DNA from: Chloroflexota bacterium
GTDB lineage: Bacteria > Chloroflexota > Anaerolineae > Anaerolineales > Villigracilaceae
Direction: 5' to 3'
Length of the DNA stretch: 64,000 nt
NCBI GenBank assembly: GCA_019873655.1
Contig: JAIOAU010000012.1
Coordinates: 1-64,000 of the forward strand
The position numbers and the translations under genes are program-made. Below the pieces are notes generated by a model. That model ran no database searches. It was given only the letters and a program-made list of their open reading frames with translations, and was not told where the DNA came from. Below are positions 25,319 through 33,277 of the stretch, piece by piece; positions within the stretch are counted from its first letter, which is position 1; every line of letters starts with the position of its first letter.

Positions 25319-26881
25319 TCAGCGCTGCAGGGCGACCAGGACGGCGTGGGGGGCGAGCGAGTCGATCTTCTCTTGACCGGCGCTTGCCAGCAGAATCTCC
25401 CAGTCGCCGGCGGGGGCGGAGAGGCGGGCCGGGCGGGCGGTGAAGTTGAGGGCGACCCAAACGGTCTGCGATTCGGAGCGGCGCAGGTAGGTCAGGACGC
25501 CGGGTGGGGCGGAGAGGGGGACGAAAGCGCCGCGCCGCAGGGCGGGATGTTCACGGCGGAGGGCGATCAGGCGGCGGGTGAAGTTCAGCAGGGAATGGGG
25601 GTCGGCTTCCTGGGCGGCGACGTTGCGGCGGGGATAATCGGGATGGACTTTGAGCCAGGGTTGGGCGCGGCTGAAGCCGGCCTGGGGCGAGTCGTCCCAT
25701 TGCATCGGGCCGCGGCAGCCGTCGCGGCCTTTGTAGATCGGCCAGTAGCGCTGTCCCGGCGGGTCGAGGATTTCGCGGCGCTTGAGCGGCAGGTCGCGCA
25801 TGCCGATTTCCTCGCCGTAGTAGAGGAAGGGGGTGCCGCGCAGGGTCAGCAGGAGGGCCATGGCGATGCGGGCCTGGGCGTCGTCCTCGCCGCGGCAGTA
25901 GCGGCTGGCGGCGCGCGGCAGGTCGTGGTTGCTCAGGACGGTCGTCGGCCAGACGCCGGCGGCCTCGAAGACGCGCTCGCGGGCGATGATTTTCTTCAGA
26001 ATCCAGGCCGGGTTCCAGGGATAGAAGAGGGCGGCCGAGGTGAAGTCGAAACTGAAGGCGGCGTGCAGTTTGTCGGGGCCGCAGTACGAGACGACCTTTT
26101 CGAGGGTGGGCAGGTAGGTTTCGCCGACGGCGTAGCGTTCGGGGTAGGAGTCGAGCAGGGCGCGCAATTCTTGCAGGAGGGGAATCATCTCGGGCTGGTC
26201 GATGTCGTAGAGGTGGCGCTGGCGGTCGAAGCCGCGCAGGCCAAATTTGGGCGGGTTGTCGGGCAGATCGGGGTGTTTGAAGTAGGCGTTGAAGACGTCG
26301 AGGCGGAAGCCGTCCACGCCGCGCTCGAGCCAGAAGCGGAAGACGTCCAGTTGCGCCTGGCGGACGGCCGGGTTGCGCCAGTTGACGTCGGGCTGGGCGG
26401 GGGTGAAGAGGTGCAGGTAGTACTGGCCGGTCTGCGGGTCGAAGGTCCAGGCGCGGCCGCCGAAGGCGGCCTGCCAGTTGTTCGGCTGGTCGCGCCAGAT
26501 GTACCAATCGCGCTTGGGATTGGCGCGGCTGGCGCGCGATTCCTGGAACCAGGGGTGCTGGTCGGAGGTGTGGTTCATGACCATGTCGAGGATGATCCGC
26601 AGGCCGCGGCGGTGGGCCTCCGCCACCAGCCGGTCGAAGTCGGCCAGCGAGCCGAAGCGCGGGTCGACGGCGCAGTGGTCGCTGACGTCGTAGCCGAAGT
26701 CCTTGTCGGGGGTTGGGTAGAAGGGTGAAAGCCAGAGGGCGTCTACGCCGAGGTCGCGCAAATAATCGAGTTTCTCGATGACGCCGGGCAGGTCGCCCAG
26801 GCCGTCGTCGTTGCTGTCTTTGAAGGAGCGCGGATAGATCTGGTAGATGATTCCGTCCTGCCACCAAGAATGCGATTGCAT
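25319..26881 (-). CDS. GH13 alpha-glucosidase / oligo-1,6-glucosidase-like
   Basis: The 520-aa alpha-amylase-family enzyme has the four conserved regions: [21 protein letters not shown] (nucleophile Asp), GETY (acid/base Glu) and SNHD (stabilising Asp). IYQIYPRSFKDSNDDGLGDLPG at the N-terminus (calcium site) and the PMQWDDSPQAGFS region are typical of exo-acting alpha-glucosidases. No signal peptide is present, so it would hydrolyse imported alpha-glucosides in the cytoplasm. GGAGG lies ahead of the ATG. A second GH13 enzyme (TreS) is encoded at 60652-62250. Confidence 0.92.
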   Translation of the reverse strand: MQSHSWWQDGIIYQIYPRSFKDSNDDGLGDLPGVIEKLDYLRDLGVDALWLSPFYPTPDKDFGYDVSDHCAVDPRFGSLADFDRLVAEAHRRGLRIILDMVMNHTSDQHPWFQESRASRANPKRDWYIWRDQPNNWQAAFGGRAWTFDPQTGQYYLHLFTPAQPDVNWRNPAVRQAQLDVFRFWLERGVDGFRLDVFNAYFKHPDLPDNPPKFGLRGFDRQRHLYDIDQPEMIPLLQELRALLDSYPERYAVGETYLPTLEKVVSYCGPDKLHAAFSFDFTSAALFYPWNPAWILKKIIARERVFEAAGVWPTTVLSNHDLPRAASRYCRGEDDAQARIAMALLLTLRGTPFLYYGEEIGMRDLPLKRREILDPPGQRYWPIYKGRDGCRGPMQWDDSPQAGFSRAQPWLKVHPDYPRRNVAAQEADPHSLLNFTRRLIALRREHPALRRGAFVPLSAPPGVLTYLRRSESQTVWVALNFTARPARLSAPAGDWEILLASAGQEKIDSLAPHAVLVALQR

Positions 26882-27026
26882 AGAAACCTCCGCTATCTTT
26901 GCAGTATGATGACATTTTACATGAAGACAGGATTCTTGGGATAAAAGTGATACAATATTAAGGCTGATTTTTTATGCCGGAGCGACGGTCTCACTGGACG
27001 GGACGTTTTTACAATTTCCGCTATCG

Positions 27027-27103
27027 GGGCGCGAAGGTGAAATGAAAGGGAAAGACGCCAAGGAATCGCTTGGCGATTTAAAATTCCCGGCTTTTTCGCG
27101 CCC
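27027..27103 (+). promoter_or_regulatory. Nested inverted repeats ahead of the receiver-GAF gene
   Basis: Three nested arm pairs are seen: GGGCGCGAA (27027-27035) with TTCGCGCCC (27095-27103), GGGAA (27048-27052) with TTCCC, and GCCAAG (27057-27062) with CTTGGC (27069-27074). The RNA would fold into one long hairpin ending 23 bases before the ATG. It does not match a riboswitch class I can recognise. It may be a regulatory leader or a decayed element. The rest of the 245-base divergent gap holds nothing I can name. Confidence 0.45.
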
Positions 27104-27126
27104 TGGCGGTTGTCAGGATAGGGTTG

Positions 27127-28296
27127 ATGAATACCACTGGTGAAAAAATCCTCCTTGTCGAATCTGATCCGGATATCAGCGATCTGATTGGGCGCCAGGC
27201 CTTGCAGCCGCTGGGCTATCAGGTGCAAGTGGTCGGGGATGCCAACGCGGCCATCTTGCAGGCTTCCCGCTTTGCGCCGGACTTGATTTTGATCGACTTG
27301 AACCTGACCGGCTTGAGCGGCAAAGATTTGTTGGTGGCGCTGACTTCGCAGGGGATTAATGTACCGGTCATCGTCATCGCCGAGAAGGGACAGGAGAGTC
27401 ACATCATTCAGACGTTCCGGCTGGGGGCGGCCGATTATCTGCTCTGGCCGGCGCGGGAGGCCGAGGTGGTCACCGCCGTCGAGCGGACGCTGAAGCAGAT
27501 CCGTGAGCGGCGCGCCCGCCAGCAGTTGGACGCGCAGTTGAAGGAGACCAATCAGGAACTCCAGCGCCGGTTGCGCGAACTGACGACTCTGTTCGCGGTG
27601 GGCAAGGCGGTCGTCTCGATTACCGACCAGCGCGTTCTCTTCGACAAGATCGTCGAGGGGACGATTTACGTCTCCGAGGCGGATTACGGATATCTGTTGC
27701 TGCGCGAGGACGAAAAGAAGACCTTTCTTTTGAGCGCACATCATAACCTGCCCAATGGATGGGGCAAGAAAATAGGCCAACCGCTGGACGACGGCATCAG
27801 CGCCCTGGTGACGCTTTCGGGGGAGACGCTGGCCATCAACGGCGAGCCGCTCAAGCGTTTCAAGGTCAGCGCGCTGGGGCAGGCGGCTGTTGTGGTGCCG
27901 ATCAAGGTTCAGCAAGAGGTGATCGGGGTGCTGGTGGTGGTGCGCAAGCAGAACAAGGCCTTCGAGCGCGGGACTCTGACGCTGTTGGAAGCGGTGGCCG
28001 ATTATGCCTCGATTTCTCTGGTGAATGCCCGTCTGTTTCGCGCTTTGCAGGACGCGGTCAGCGCGGCCCAGGCGGGGGAATCCCGCAAGCGCGAACAGTT
28101 GCTGGAGATGCGCCGCGAAATTCAGGCCCAGTTGCAGCCGTTGCTGGAACCCGTGGACGTTCTTTTGGCGGGTAAAATGGGCATGTTGAACCAGCAGCAG
28201 CAGGAGGCGCTCAAGACGGTCAAAGCGGCCTTGCTGCGCGCCATGCAGACGGTGACCGCCGATCTGCCCTCTCAGCCGGTCGAAGCGCGCCGATGA
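27127..28296 (+). CDS. Response regulator with GAF domain
   Basis: The 389-aa cytoplasmic protein has an N-terminal receiver domain (residues about 8-125) with an intact phospho-acceptor (LILIDLNLTGLSG). A coiled coil follows (RERRARQQLDAQLKETNQEL), then a GAF sensor domain (about 155-300, LFAVGKAVVSITDQ to GVLVVVRKQNKAF) and a Gln-rich C-terminal helix region. There is no DNA-binding or catalytic output domain, so it likely relays a signal to the kinase gene 18 bases downstream. Start ATG 27127; a TTG at 27124 is adjacent. Confidence 0.9.
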   Translation: MNTTGEKILLVESDPDISDLIGRQALQPLGYQVQVVGDANAAILQASRFAPDLILIDLNLTGLSGKDLLVALTSQGINVPVIVIAEKGQESHIIQTFRLGAADYLLWPAREAEVVTAVERTLKQIRERRARQQLDAQLKETNQELQRRLRELTTLFAVGKAVVSITDQRVLFDKIVEGTIYVSEADYGYLLLREDEKKTFLLSAHHNLPNGWGKKIGQPLDDGISALVTLSGETLAINGEPLKRFKVSALGQAAVVVPIKVQQEVIGVLVVVRKQNKAFERGTLTLLEAVADYASISLVNARLFRALQDAVSAAQAGESRKREQLLEMRREIQAQLQPLLEPVDVLLAGKMGMLNQQQQEALKTVKAALLRAMQTVTADLPSQPVEARR

Positions 28297-28314
28297 AATT
28301 TTGCAGGGGTTTCC

Positions 28315-29766
28315 ATGCCCAAGTCTGACTTGATTTTGCTTGCCCTCAGTGATATACACGTCCTGCCCTTGTTCGAGAGGGCGCTGGCCGCCGCCTCTTA
28401 TAAGGCGGCGATCGCGCGCGAGAAAGTCGCCCTCGACAAGATTCTGCAGGAAACTTCGCCGGCTCTGGTGATCGTGGAAGAAAATTTCGACGGGACGAGC
28501 GGTCTGGAAGTGGCCGAAGAGTTGCTGGAACGCTTTCCGACCATGCCGGTGGTGTTGTTTCTGGGCCAGGAGAACGCGCCGGCGCTGCGCAAGGCGATGC
28601 GGGTGGGGATCAGCGATTGTCTGTGCGCGCCGCTGAGGATCGAAGAGATTGGCAAGGCGGTCGAACGCAGCATACAACGGGCAGACCGCGTGGGGGACTG
28701 GACGCGCCGCGAAATCCGCCGCACCACGGCTTCGCTGGAACAGCGCGTCAAGGATTTGCAGAAGTTCGAGACCATCCTGAATAGCATCGAAGACGGGGTG
28801 ATGATCTTGGACGAGCGCCAATGCATTTTGCTGGTCAATCCGGCTGTTCGGCGCACCTTTGGCTTGTGGCAGGAAGAAGACCTGGTCGGTCGTCCGGTTC
28901 TGGATGTTATCAGTCATCCCGATCTGCGCACACTGTTGAACTCGGACCGGAAGACGGTCGCGCCCCATCATGAAATCAATTTCGACGATGGACGTTGTTT
29001 GAGCGCCCAGTGTACGCCCATCCCAGGCATTGGATTTGCCATCACCATGCAGGATATTTCGTACTTGCGGCAGATCGACCGTCTGAAGAGCGAGTTCATC
29101 AACACCGTTTCACATGATTTGCGCTCTCCACTGACGGCCATCCTGGGCTATGTGGACCTGCTGGAGCGGGTCGGCCCGCTCAACGACGCCCAACGCGAGT
29201 TCGTCCAGCGCGTCCAGGTCAGCGTGGAGAGCATTACCAATCTGGTCAACGATTTGCTCGAACTGGGCCGCATCGAGGCGGGCGTAGACAGCCAAAAAGA
29301 GATGATCCGCCTGGACACGCTGGTTCAGTTGACGGCGGAAACGTTCGAAGCCCAGATTCAGGAAAAGCGCCAGAAGTTGACTCTCGACATTCCCTCGGAA
29401 AAACCGCTGGAATTGCGCGGCAATCCGATTCGCTTGCGGCAGATGCTGGATAATTTGCTCGGCAACGCCATCAAGTACACGCCCGAAGGGGGCGAGATTA
29501 CCATCGAACTGGAAGAACAGGCCGGACAGATTATCCTGCGCGTTTCCGATACCGGACCGGGTATTCCGCCCTCTGACCAGCCTCATATCTTCGATAAATT
29601 CTACCGCGCCAGCAACGTCCCCAAGGGGGTGGGCGGTTCCGGGCTGGGATTGGCCATCGTCAAGTCCATTGTGGACAATCATCATGGCCGCATTTGGGTC
29701 GAGTCGGTGATGGGGAAAGGGTCCACTTTCGTGGTGGTTTTGCCGATCTATCGAAACGGAAAGTGA
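28315..29766 (+). CDS. Sensor histidine kinase with pseudo-receiver and PAS domain
   Basis: The 483-aa soluble protein begins with a receiver-like domain (residues 1-120). The expected phospho-Asp is replaced (ALVIVEENFDG instead of ..LLDxxLPG) and the conserved Lys is lost (LCAPLR), so it is probably not phosphorylated. A coiled coil, a PAS domain (about 150-250, ILNSIEDGVMIL), HisKA with VSHDLRSPLT and HATPase (DNLLGNAIKYTPEG, DTGPGIP, GSGLGLAIV) follow. With no membrane segment it would sense a cytoplasmic cue, probably with the receiver-GAF protein encoded just upstream. Confidence 0.92.
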   Translation: MPKSDLILLALSDIHVLPLFERALAAASYKAAIAREKVALDKILQETSPALVIVEENFDGTSGLEVAEELLERFPTMPVVLFLGQENAPALRKAMRVGISDCLCAPLRIEEIGKAVERSIQRADRVGDWTRREIRRTTASLEQRVKDLQKFETILNSIEDGVMILDERQCILLVNPAVRRTFGLWQEEDLVGRPVLDVISHPDLRTLLNSDRKTVAPHHEINFDDGRCLSAQCTPIPGIGFAITMQDISYLRQIDRLKSEFINTVSHDLRSPLTAILGYVDLLERVGPLNDAQREFVQRVQVSVESITNLVNDLLELGRIEAGVDSQKEMIRLDTLVQLTAETFEAQIQEKRQKLTLDIPSEKPLELRGNPIRLRQMLDNLLGNAIKYTPEGGEITIELEEQAGQIILRVSDTGPGIPPSDQPHIFDKFYRASNVPKGVGGSGLGLAIVKSIVDNHHGRIWVESVMGKGSTFVVVLPIYRNGK

Positions 29767-29803
29767 AAACCGAGAGGGGACGGCGCGCTCTTTTTCTCAA
29801 GGT

Positions 29804-29942
29804 GATTCAAACTTTTGCTGCGGCTGGCGCATTGCTGCTTTTCAGCATCGAATGACACGAATTTTACGAAAAAGATTTGGAGAATTCGCGAAATTCGATG
29901 CTTTTACCTTCTAGACAATCTTTGCAGCAAAAAGGTTGAATC
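29804..29942 (+). repeat. MITE-like element, copy A
   Basis: A 139-bp non-coding element with imperfect terminal inverted repeats: GATTCAAACTTTTGCTGC at the left end, reversed as GCAGCAAAAAGGTTGAATC at the right. It has a second inner palindrome (AGCATCGAAT at 29844-29853 with ATTCGATGCT at 29893-29902). A nearly identical copy lies inverted at 34413-34551. No ORF is present. The rest of the 541-base gap up to 30308 holds a hairpin and a possible tiny ORF. Confidence 0.75.
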
Positions 29943-29959
29943 AGTTCTTCCAGAAAACA

Positions 29960-29985
29960 GCCTCCGCTGGTGGACCAGCGGAGGC
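29960..29985. terminator. Hairpin downstream of the kinase gene
   Basis: A perfect 12-bp stem (GCCTCCGCTGGT / ACCAGCGGAGGC) with a 2-base loop. It has no T-run, so it may stabilise the 3' end or act as a factor-dependent stop rather than a classical terminator. Confidence 0.45.
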
Positions 29986-30005
29986 GTTCGCCAAAGGAGG
30001 AGACA

Positions 30006-30077
30006 GTGAAGAGCAAGTTTTGGAGGTGTCCTATTCCCGTCTCCGCTCTATATCATAGTGGATTATCGGCGGCGTGA
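30006..30077 (+). CDS. Possible 23-residue peptide
   Basis: A GTG-started frame encodes MKSKFWRCPIPVSALYHSGLSAA and is preceded by AAAGGAGGAGACA, one of the best ribosome binding sites in the window. It may be a small peptide or the remnant of a gene whose rest was lost next to the repeat. A hairpin at 30251-30271 (AGGCGGCC / GGCCGCCT) follows before the CPBP gene. Confidence 0.25.
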   Translation: MKSKFWRCPIPVSALYHSGLSAA

Positions 30078-30308
30078 ATAGCGTTGAACGTCACACTCGT
30101 CTCGTGATTTTGTTCACAAAGAGAGTGGGTTTTTCGAGAACGCGCATCGACAGGGGAGGAAAGGAATTCCCCCTTGTCAGGAATTGAATTGTCGGTTACA
30201 AAGGCTCAATGGCTTGCCGCGCCCCGGCCTCGCGCGAGATAAGTCCCCGGAGGCGGCCTGATGGGCCGCCTGGCTTCGACCAAACTGCAGGCCTTTGGAG
30301 GAAATTCC

Positions 30309-31142
30309 ATGAACGAAACTGCCCCTTTACCTGCGCCGCCTGTCCGTAAAGCCTTCGACTGGCGGCTGTTCCTGACCCTCGGCCTGCTGGGCTTTGTGGC
30401 CTCTTTTCTGATCATCCCTTACGCTCTGGCCTTGACCGATCCCCAAGCGCCTGCCGCCCTTGGCGGCGGCGAGACGACGTTGCTGGCGATGACGATCGCC
30501 GGTCAGGTCTGCAACGGGGCGCTGCTCTTCCCGCTGATCGCGCTTGGCCTGCTGGCCGGCAGCAAGGTGGGGCTGGGCGCGCCGATTCTGCAGGGTTTGT
30601 TCGACCGTCAACCGGTCAAAGCATTTGCCGGCAAGGCGCTGCTGTGGGGCTTTGTCGCCGGGCTGCTGGGCGGGGCGGTGGTGGTCGGCCTCTCTTCGGC
30701 CTTTGGCGTGCTGGTCGAAGCAGAGTACGCCCGTCTGGGTCTCGAAGTCCCCGATATTCAAATGCCGTCGCCCTGGAAGGGCTTCCTGGCTTCCATTTCG
30801 GCCGGCATCACCGAGGAGATCATGCTGCGCCTGTTCCTGATGACCGGGCTGGTCTGGCTGGGAAGCCTGTTCTGGCGCACGCCGGAGGGCAAGCCGCGGC
30901 TCTTCGTGCTGTGGAGCGCCAACATCGTGAGCGCGGTCGCCTTCGGCCTGCTCCATTTTCCGCTGGCTACCAGTCTCAGCCTGGTCACTCCTCTGGCCTT
31001 GCTCAACACGCTGCTCATGAACGCCCTGTTGGGCATCCTTTTCGGCTGGCTATACATGAAACACGGCCTGGAAAGCGCCATGATGGGACACTTCTCGACC
31101 GATCTGGTGCTGCACGTGCTGATGCCTTTGCTGTTCCCTTGA
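30309..31142 (+). CDS. CPBP-family intramembrane metalloprotease
   Basis: The 277-aa protein has about seven membrane helices. The CAAX-protease/bacteriocin-processing motifs are present: EEIMLR (the EExxxR motif, about residue 180), FGLLH (FxxxH) and GHFSTDLVLH. Members cleave prenylated or small membrane substrates, or act in bacteriocin immunity. TTTGGAGGA lies before the ATG at 30309; an upstream in-frame ATG at 30261 overlaps a hairpin and is not favoured. The gene lies inside the segment bounded by the inverted MITE-like copies. Confidence 0.88.
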   Translation: MNETAPLPAPPVRKAFDWRLFLTLGLLGFVASFLIIPYALALTDPQAPAALGGGETTLLAMTIAGQVCNGALLFPLIALGLLAGSKVGLGAPILQGLFDRQPVKAFAGKALLWGFVAGLLGGAVVVGLSSAFGVLVEAEYARLGLEVPDIQMPSPWKGFLASISAGITEEIMLRLFLMTGLVWLGSLFWRTPEGKPRLFVLWSANIVSAVAFGLLHFPLATSLSLVTPLALLNTLLMNALLGILFGWLYMKHGLESAMMGHFSTDLVLHVLMPLLFP

Positions 31143-31155
31143 GGCCGTTGACCTG

Positions 31156-31184
31156 TTGCGCAAGGCGAGAATTACAGGTATAGT
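31156..31184 (+). promoter_or_regulatory. Promoter of the M15-C39-SH3 gene
   Basis: TTGCGC (31156-31161) and TATAGT (31179-31184) are 17 bases apart, with a predicted start near 31191, 23 bases ahead of the ATG at 31214. Confidence 0.6.
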
Positions 31185-31213
31185 ATGCATGTTGCGCAAA
31201 ATGGAGGTGCGCC

Positions 31214-32683
31214 ATGCTAGAGTCGGAACGAAAGGCGCGTAACGCCGCCAAATTGCAGGAACTGCACCCGGTCTTCCGCAAGAAAATCGAGGCCGTGCTG
31301 GCAGAAATGGAGAGTTATCAATTGCGGCCGCGCATCCAGGAGGCCTGGCGCTCCCCCGAAGAGCAGTTGCGCGCCTTCCGCGAAGGCCGCAGCAAATTGG
31401 AATATGGCTTTCACAACGTTACTGCTCCGGATGGGACCAAGGAGGCCCTGGCGGTTGACATCATCGACGACAACCGTCCGCTCGGCCCGAAACTTCCCTA
31501 CATCTTGCACCTGGCCGCGGCGGCCGAGAATCAGGGCCTGACCACCGGCATCTATTTCGACCTGCCGCCTGACAAGGTGGCCAACATCAAGCGCGCCCTG
31601 GCTGCCAAGGACTGGAACGCTCCCGTTCACATCGGCTGGGATCCGCTGCACGTGCAGGTCGCCGACCTGACGATCGAGGAGGTCCGCGCCGGGGCGCGGC
31701 CGCAGCCCGAAGGGAGCGCAGCCGCGGCTCAGCCGTCTGCTCCGGGCGGAGGGACGGCTGCCGGTGCGCCGTCTGGCCCGGCGGGCGGAACGTCCGCTGA
31801 GAGTGGGCCGTCTGCCCCTGGCGGAGGGACAGGCGCGGGGGCGGCGGCTCCCGTTCCAGCGCCGGCCAGTCCCTATCTGACGCGTTACCGTGTCTTGAAC
31901 AGCAAAAACGATCGGGTGGTCGAGTATGACCTCGGCACCGCCTTGCGCCCGGCGACGCTGCTCCCCGTCCCCTACATCTCGCAACTCGGCCCGGGCGCCG
32001 ACTCCCACCGCAACGACTGCGGGGCGGCCGGCGCAGCCATGCTCCTGGCCGCCTATCTGGGCATCCGCATGACCCCCGACGAATTCTATACGCGCTTCAA
32101 CTTCCAGGGCGACGCTTACCTGAGTCAGTTGCAGATTCGCAACGCGATGAGCAGCCTGGGCCTGCTGACTGACTTCCGCTCCAACCTGACCTATCTGGAC
32201 TTGTTCACTTTCCTGGCCAGCAGCAAGCCGGTCATCGCCCTGATTCGTTACAAGGTGCTGGCCGAGGCCGGGCTGACCGAACGGCCCTTCCAGGGGCCGC
32301 ACTTCTTGGTGGTGGTGGGCATCGACTGCAAGTACGTTTACGTCCACGACCCGCTCTACACCGACCCGGCGGCGGGCGAGGCGCGCCCGTATCCGTTGGA
32401 CATTTTCTGGCAGGCCTGGAAAGAGGTGGCGCTGGTAGCCGAACTGCCCAACCCGGAGCGCTCGGCCATCGTCCCGACGGCGGGGATCGGCTTCCGCCTG
32501 GCCCGCAAAGTGCGCATCACGGCCGCGACGCTCAATATACGCGCCGGCCCGGGCGGCAACCATCCTGCCGTCGGCGTGGCGCGCAAGGACGAAATCTACG
32601 AGGTGACCCGCGAACTGAACGGCTGGGGCGAAATCGGCGAAAACCGCTGGATTGCCCTGACTTATACCGTCGCCGTCGCCTGA
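31214..32683 (+). CDS. Multidomain peptidase: M15-like, C39-like and SH3 domains
   Basis: The 489-aa protein has three parts. Residues about 15-155 resemble VanY/endolysin-type M15 peptidases (LHPVFRKKIEAVL, EAWRSPEEQLRAFREGRSK, zinc-ligand candidates in GFHN...ALAVDI and GWDPLHVQ). A Gly/Pro/Ala-rich linker with repeated PGGGT follows (about 165-225). Then comes a C39-like cysteine peptidase domain (HRNDCGAAGAAMLLAAYLG, GPHFLVVVGID, VHDPLY) and a C-terminal SH3 domain (ATLNIRAGPGGNHPAVG). No signal peptide is visible, which is unusual for a cell-wall hydrolase and recalls phage endolysins. Ferritin-like gene downstream after 27 bases. Confidence 0.82.
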   Translation: MLESERKARNAAKLQELHPVFRKKIEAVLAEMESYQLRPRIQEAWRSPEEQLRAFREGRSKLEYGFHNVTAPDGTKEALAVDIIDDNRPLGPKLPYILHLAAAAENQGLTTGIYFDLPPDKVANIKRALAAKDWNAPVHIGWDPLHVQVADLTIEEVRAGARPQPEGSAAAAQPSAPGGGTAAGAPSGPAGGTSAESGPSAPGGGTGAGAAAPVPAPASPYLTRYRVLNSKNDRVVEYDLGTALRPATLLPVPYISQLGPGADSHRNDCGAAGAAMLLAAYLGIRMTPDEFYTRFNFQGDAYLSQLQIRNAMSSLGLLTDFRSNLTYLDLFTFLASSKPVIALIRYKVLAEAGLTERPFQGPHFLVVVGIDCKYVYVHDPLYTDPAAGEARPYPLDIFWQAWKEVALVAELPNPERSAIVPTAGIGFRLARKVRITAATLNIRAGPGGNHPAVGVARKDEIYEVTRELNGWGEIGENRWIALTYTVAVA

Positions 32684-32710
32684 ACACGAATACCCCCAGA
32701 GGACCATACC

Positions 32711-33208
32711 ATGCAAAACGACAGCGTCGAAGACTTGTTTCACCTTGCCATCGCCCTGGAGCGGGCCGCCGAGACGTTCTACCGCGGCCTGGCCGCCAAA
32801 TTCGAAACTCAACCAAAGGTAGCCCTCTTCTGGAGAAAATACGAACGCGAAGAGGCCGGGCACGCCCGCTTTCTGGAAGAGTTGCTTGACCGCTTACCCC
32901 CGGAAAAGAGACGCCAGCCGGCCTCGACCGAACTGGTCGCCGCCGCCCGCCGCCTCCTGCAAACCTCGTCGGAAAGCCTGCTCGCCAGAATCACGAACCT
33001 GGAGGATGCCTACCGCGTCGCCCACGAGATCGAAACCAACGAGACCAACCTGATCTTCGAAACGCTCATCACCGATTTTGCCGCGTCCGACCGAACTGTC
33101 GCTTTTCTGAAGCGCCAATTGCGGGAACACGGCGATGGGATGGGGCGCGAATTTCCCCCGCCCTACGACTCGCCGGTCACCCGCCGGTCGGTCCAGGCCG
33201 ACGAGTGA
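32711..33208 (+). CDS. Ferritin-like / rubrerythrin-like diiron protein
   Basis: The 165-aa four-helix protein has diiron-ligand motifs: E in LERAAETFY (helix 1), EREEAGH (helix 2), and Glu-rich AHEIETNETN and the E in FETLIT region (helix 3-4). It lacks the rubredoxin domain of classical rubrerythrin. It may store iron or reduce peroxide in the cytoplasm. It is followed by a strong terminator. Confidence 0.85.
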   Translation: MQNDSVEDLFHLAIALERAAETFYRGLAAKFETQPKVALFWRKYEREEAGHARFLEELLDRLPPEKRRQPASTELVAAARRLLQTSSESLLARITNLEDAYRVAHEIETNETNLIFETLITDFAASDRTVAFLKRQLREHGDGMGREFPPPYDSPVTRRSVQADE

Positions 33209-33240
33209 CCGGCGCGCCTCGGGCGCTCGACCGGGCCGCC

Positions 33241-33274
33241 ATCCCCTCCGCCCCCCCGGAGGGGATCGTTTTTT
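33241..33274 (+). terminator. Intrinsic terminator
   Basis: A perfect 10-bp stem ATCCCCTCCG / CGGAGGGGAT (33241-33250 with 33257-33266) is followed by CG and six T residues. It ends the ferritin-like transcript and faces the convergent membrane-protein gene. Confidence 0.9.
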
Positions 33275-33277
33275 CGG

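Noticed and set aside
24151-25443. 430-codon plus frame antisense to the GT-C-type gene
   Set aside because: Gly/Gln/Glu-rich shadow; the minus strand encodes regular membrane helices.
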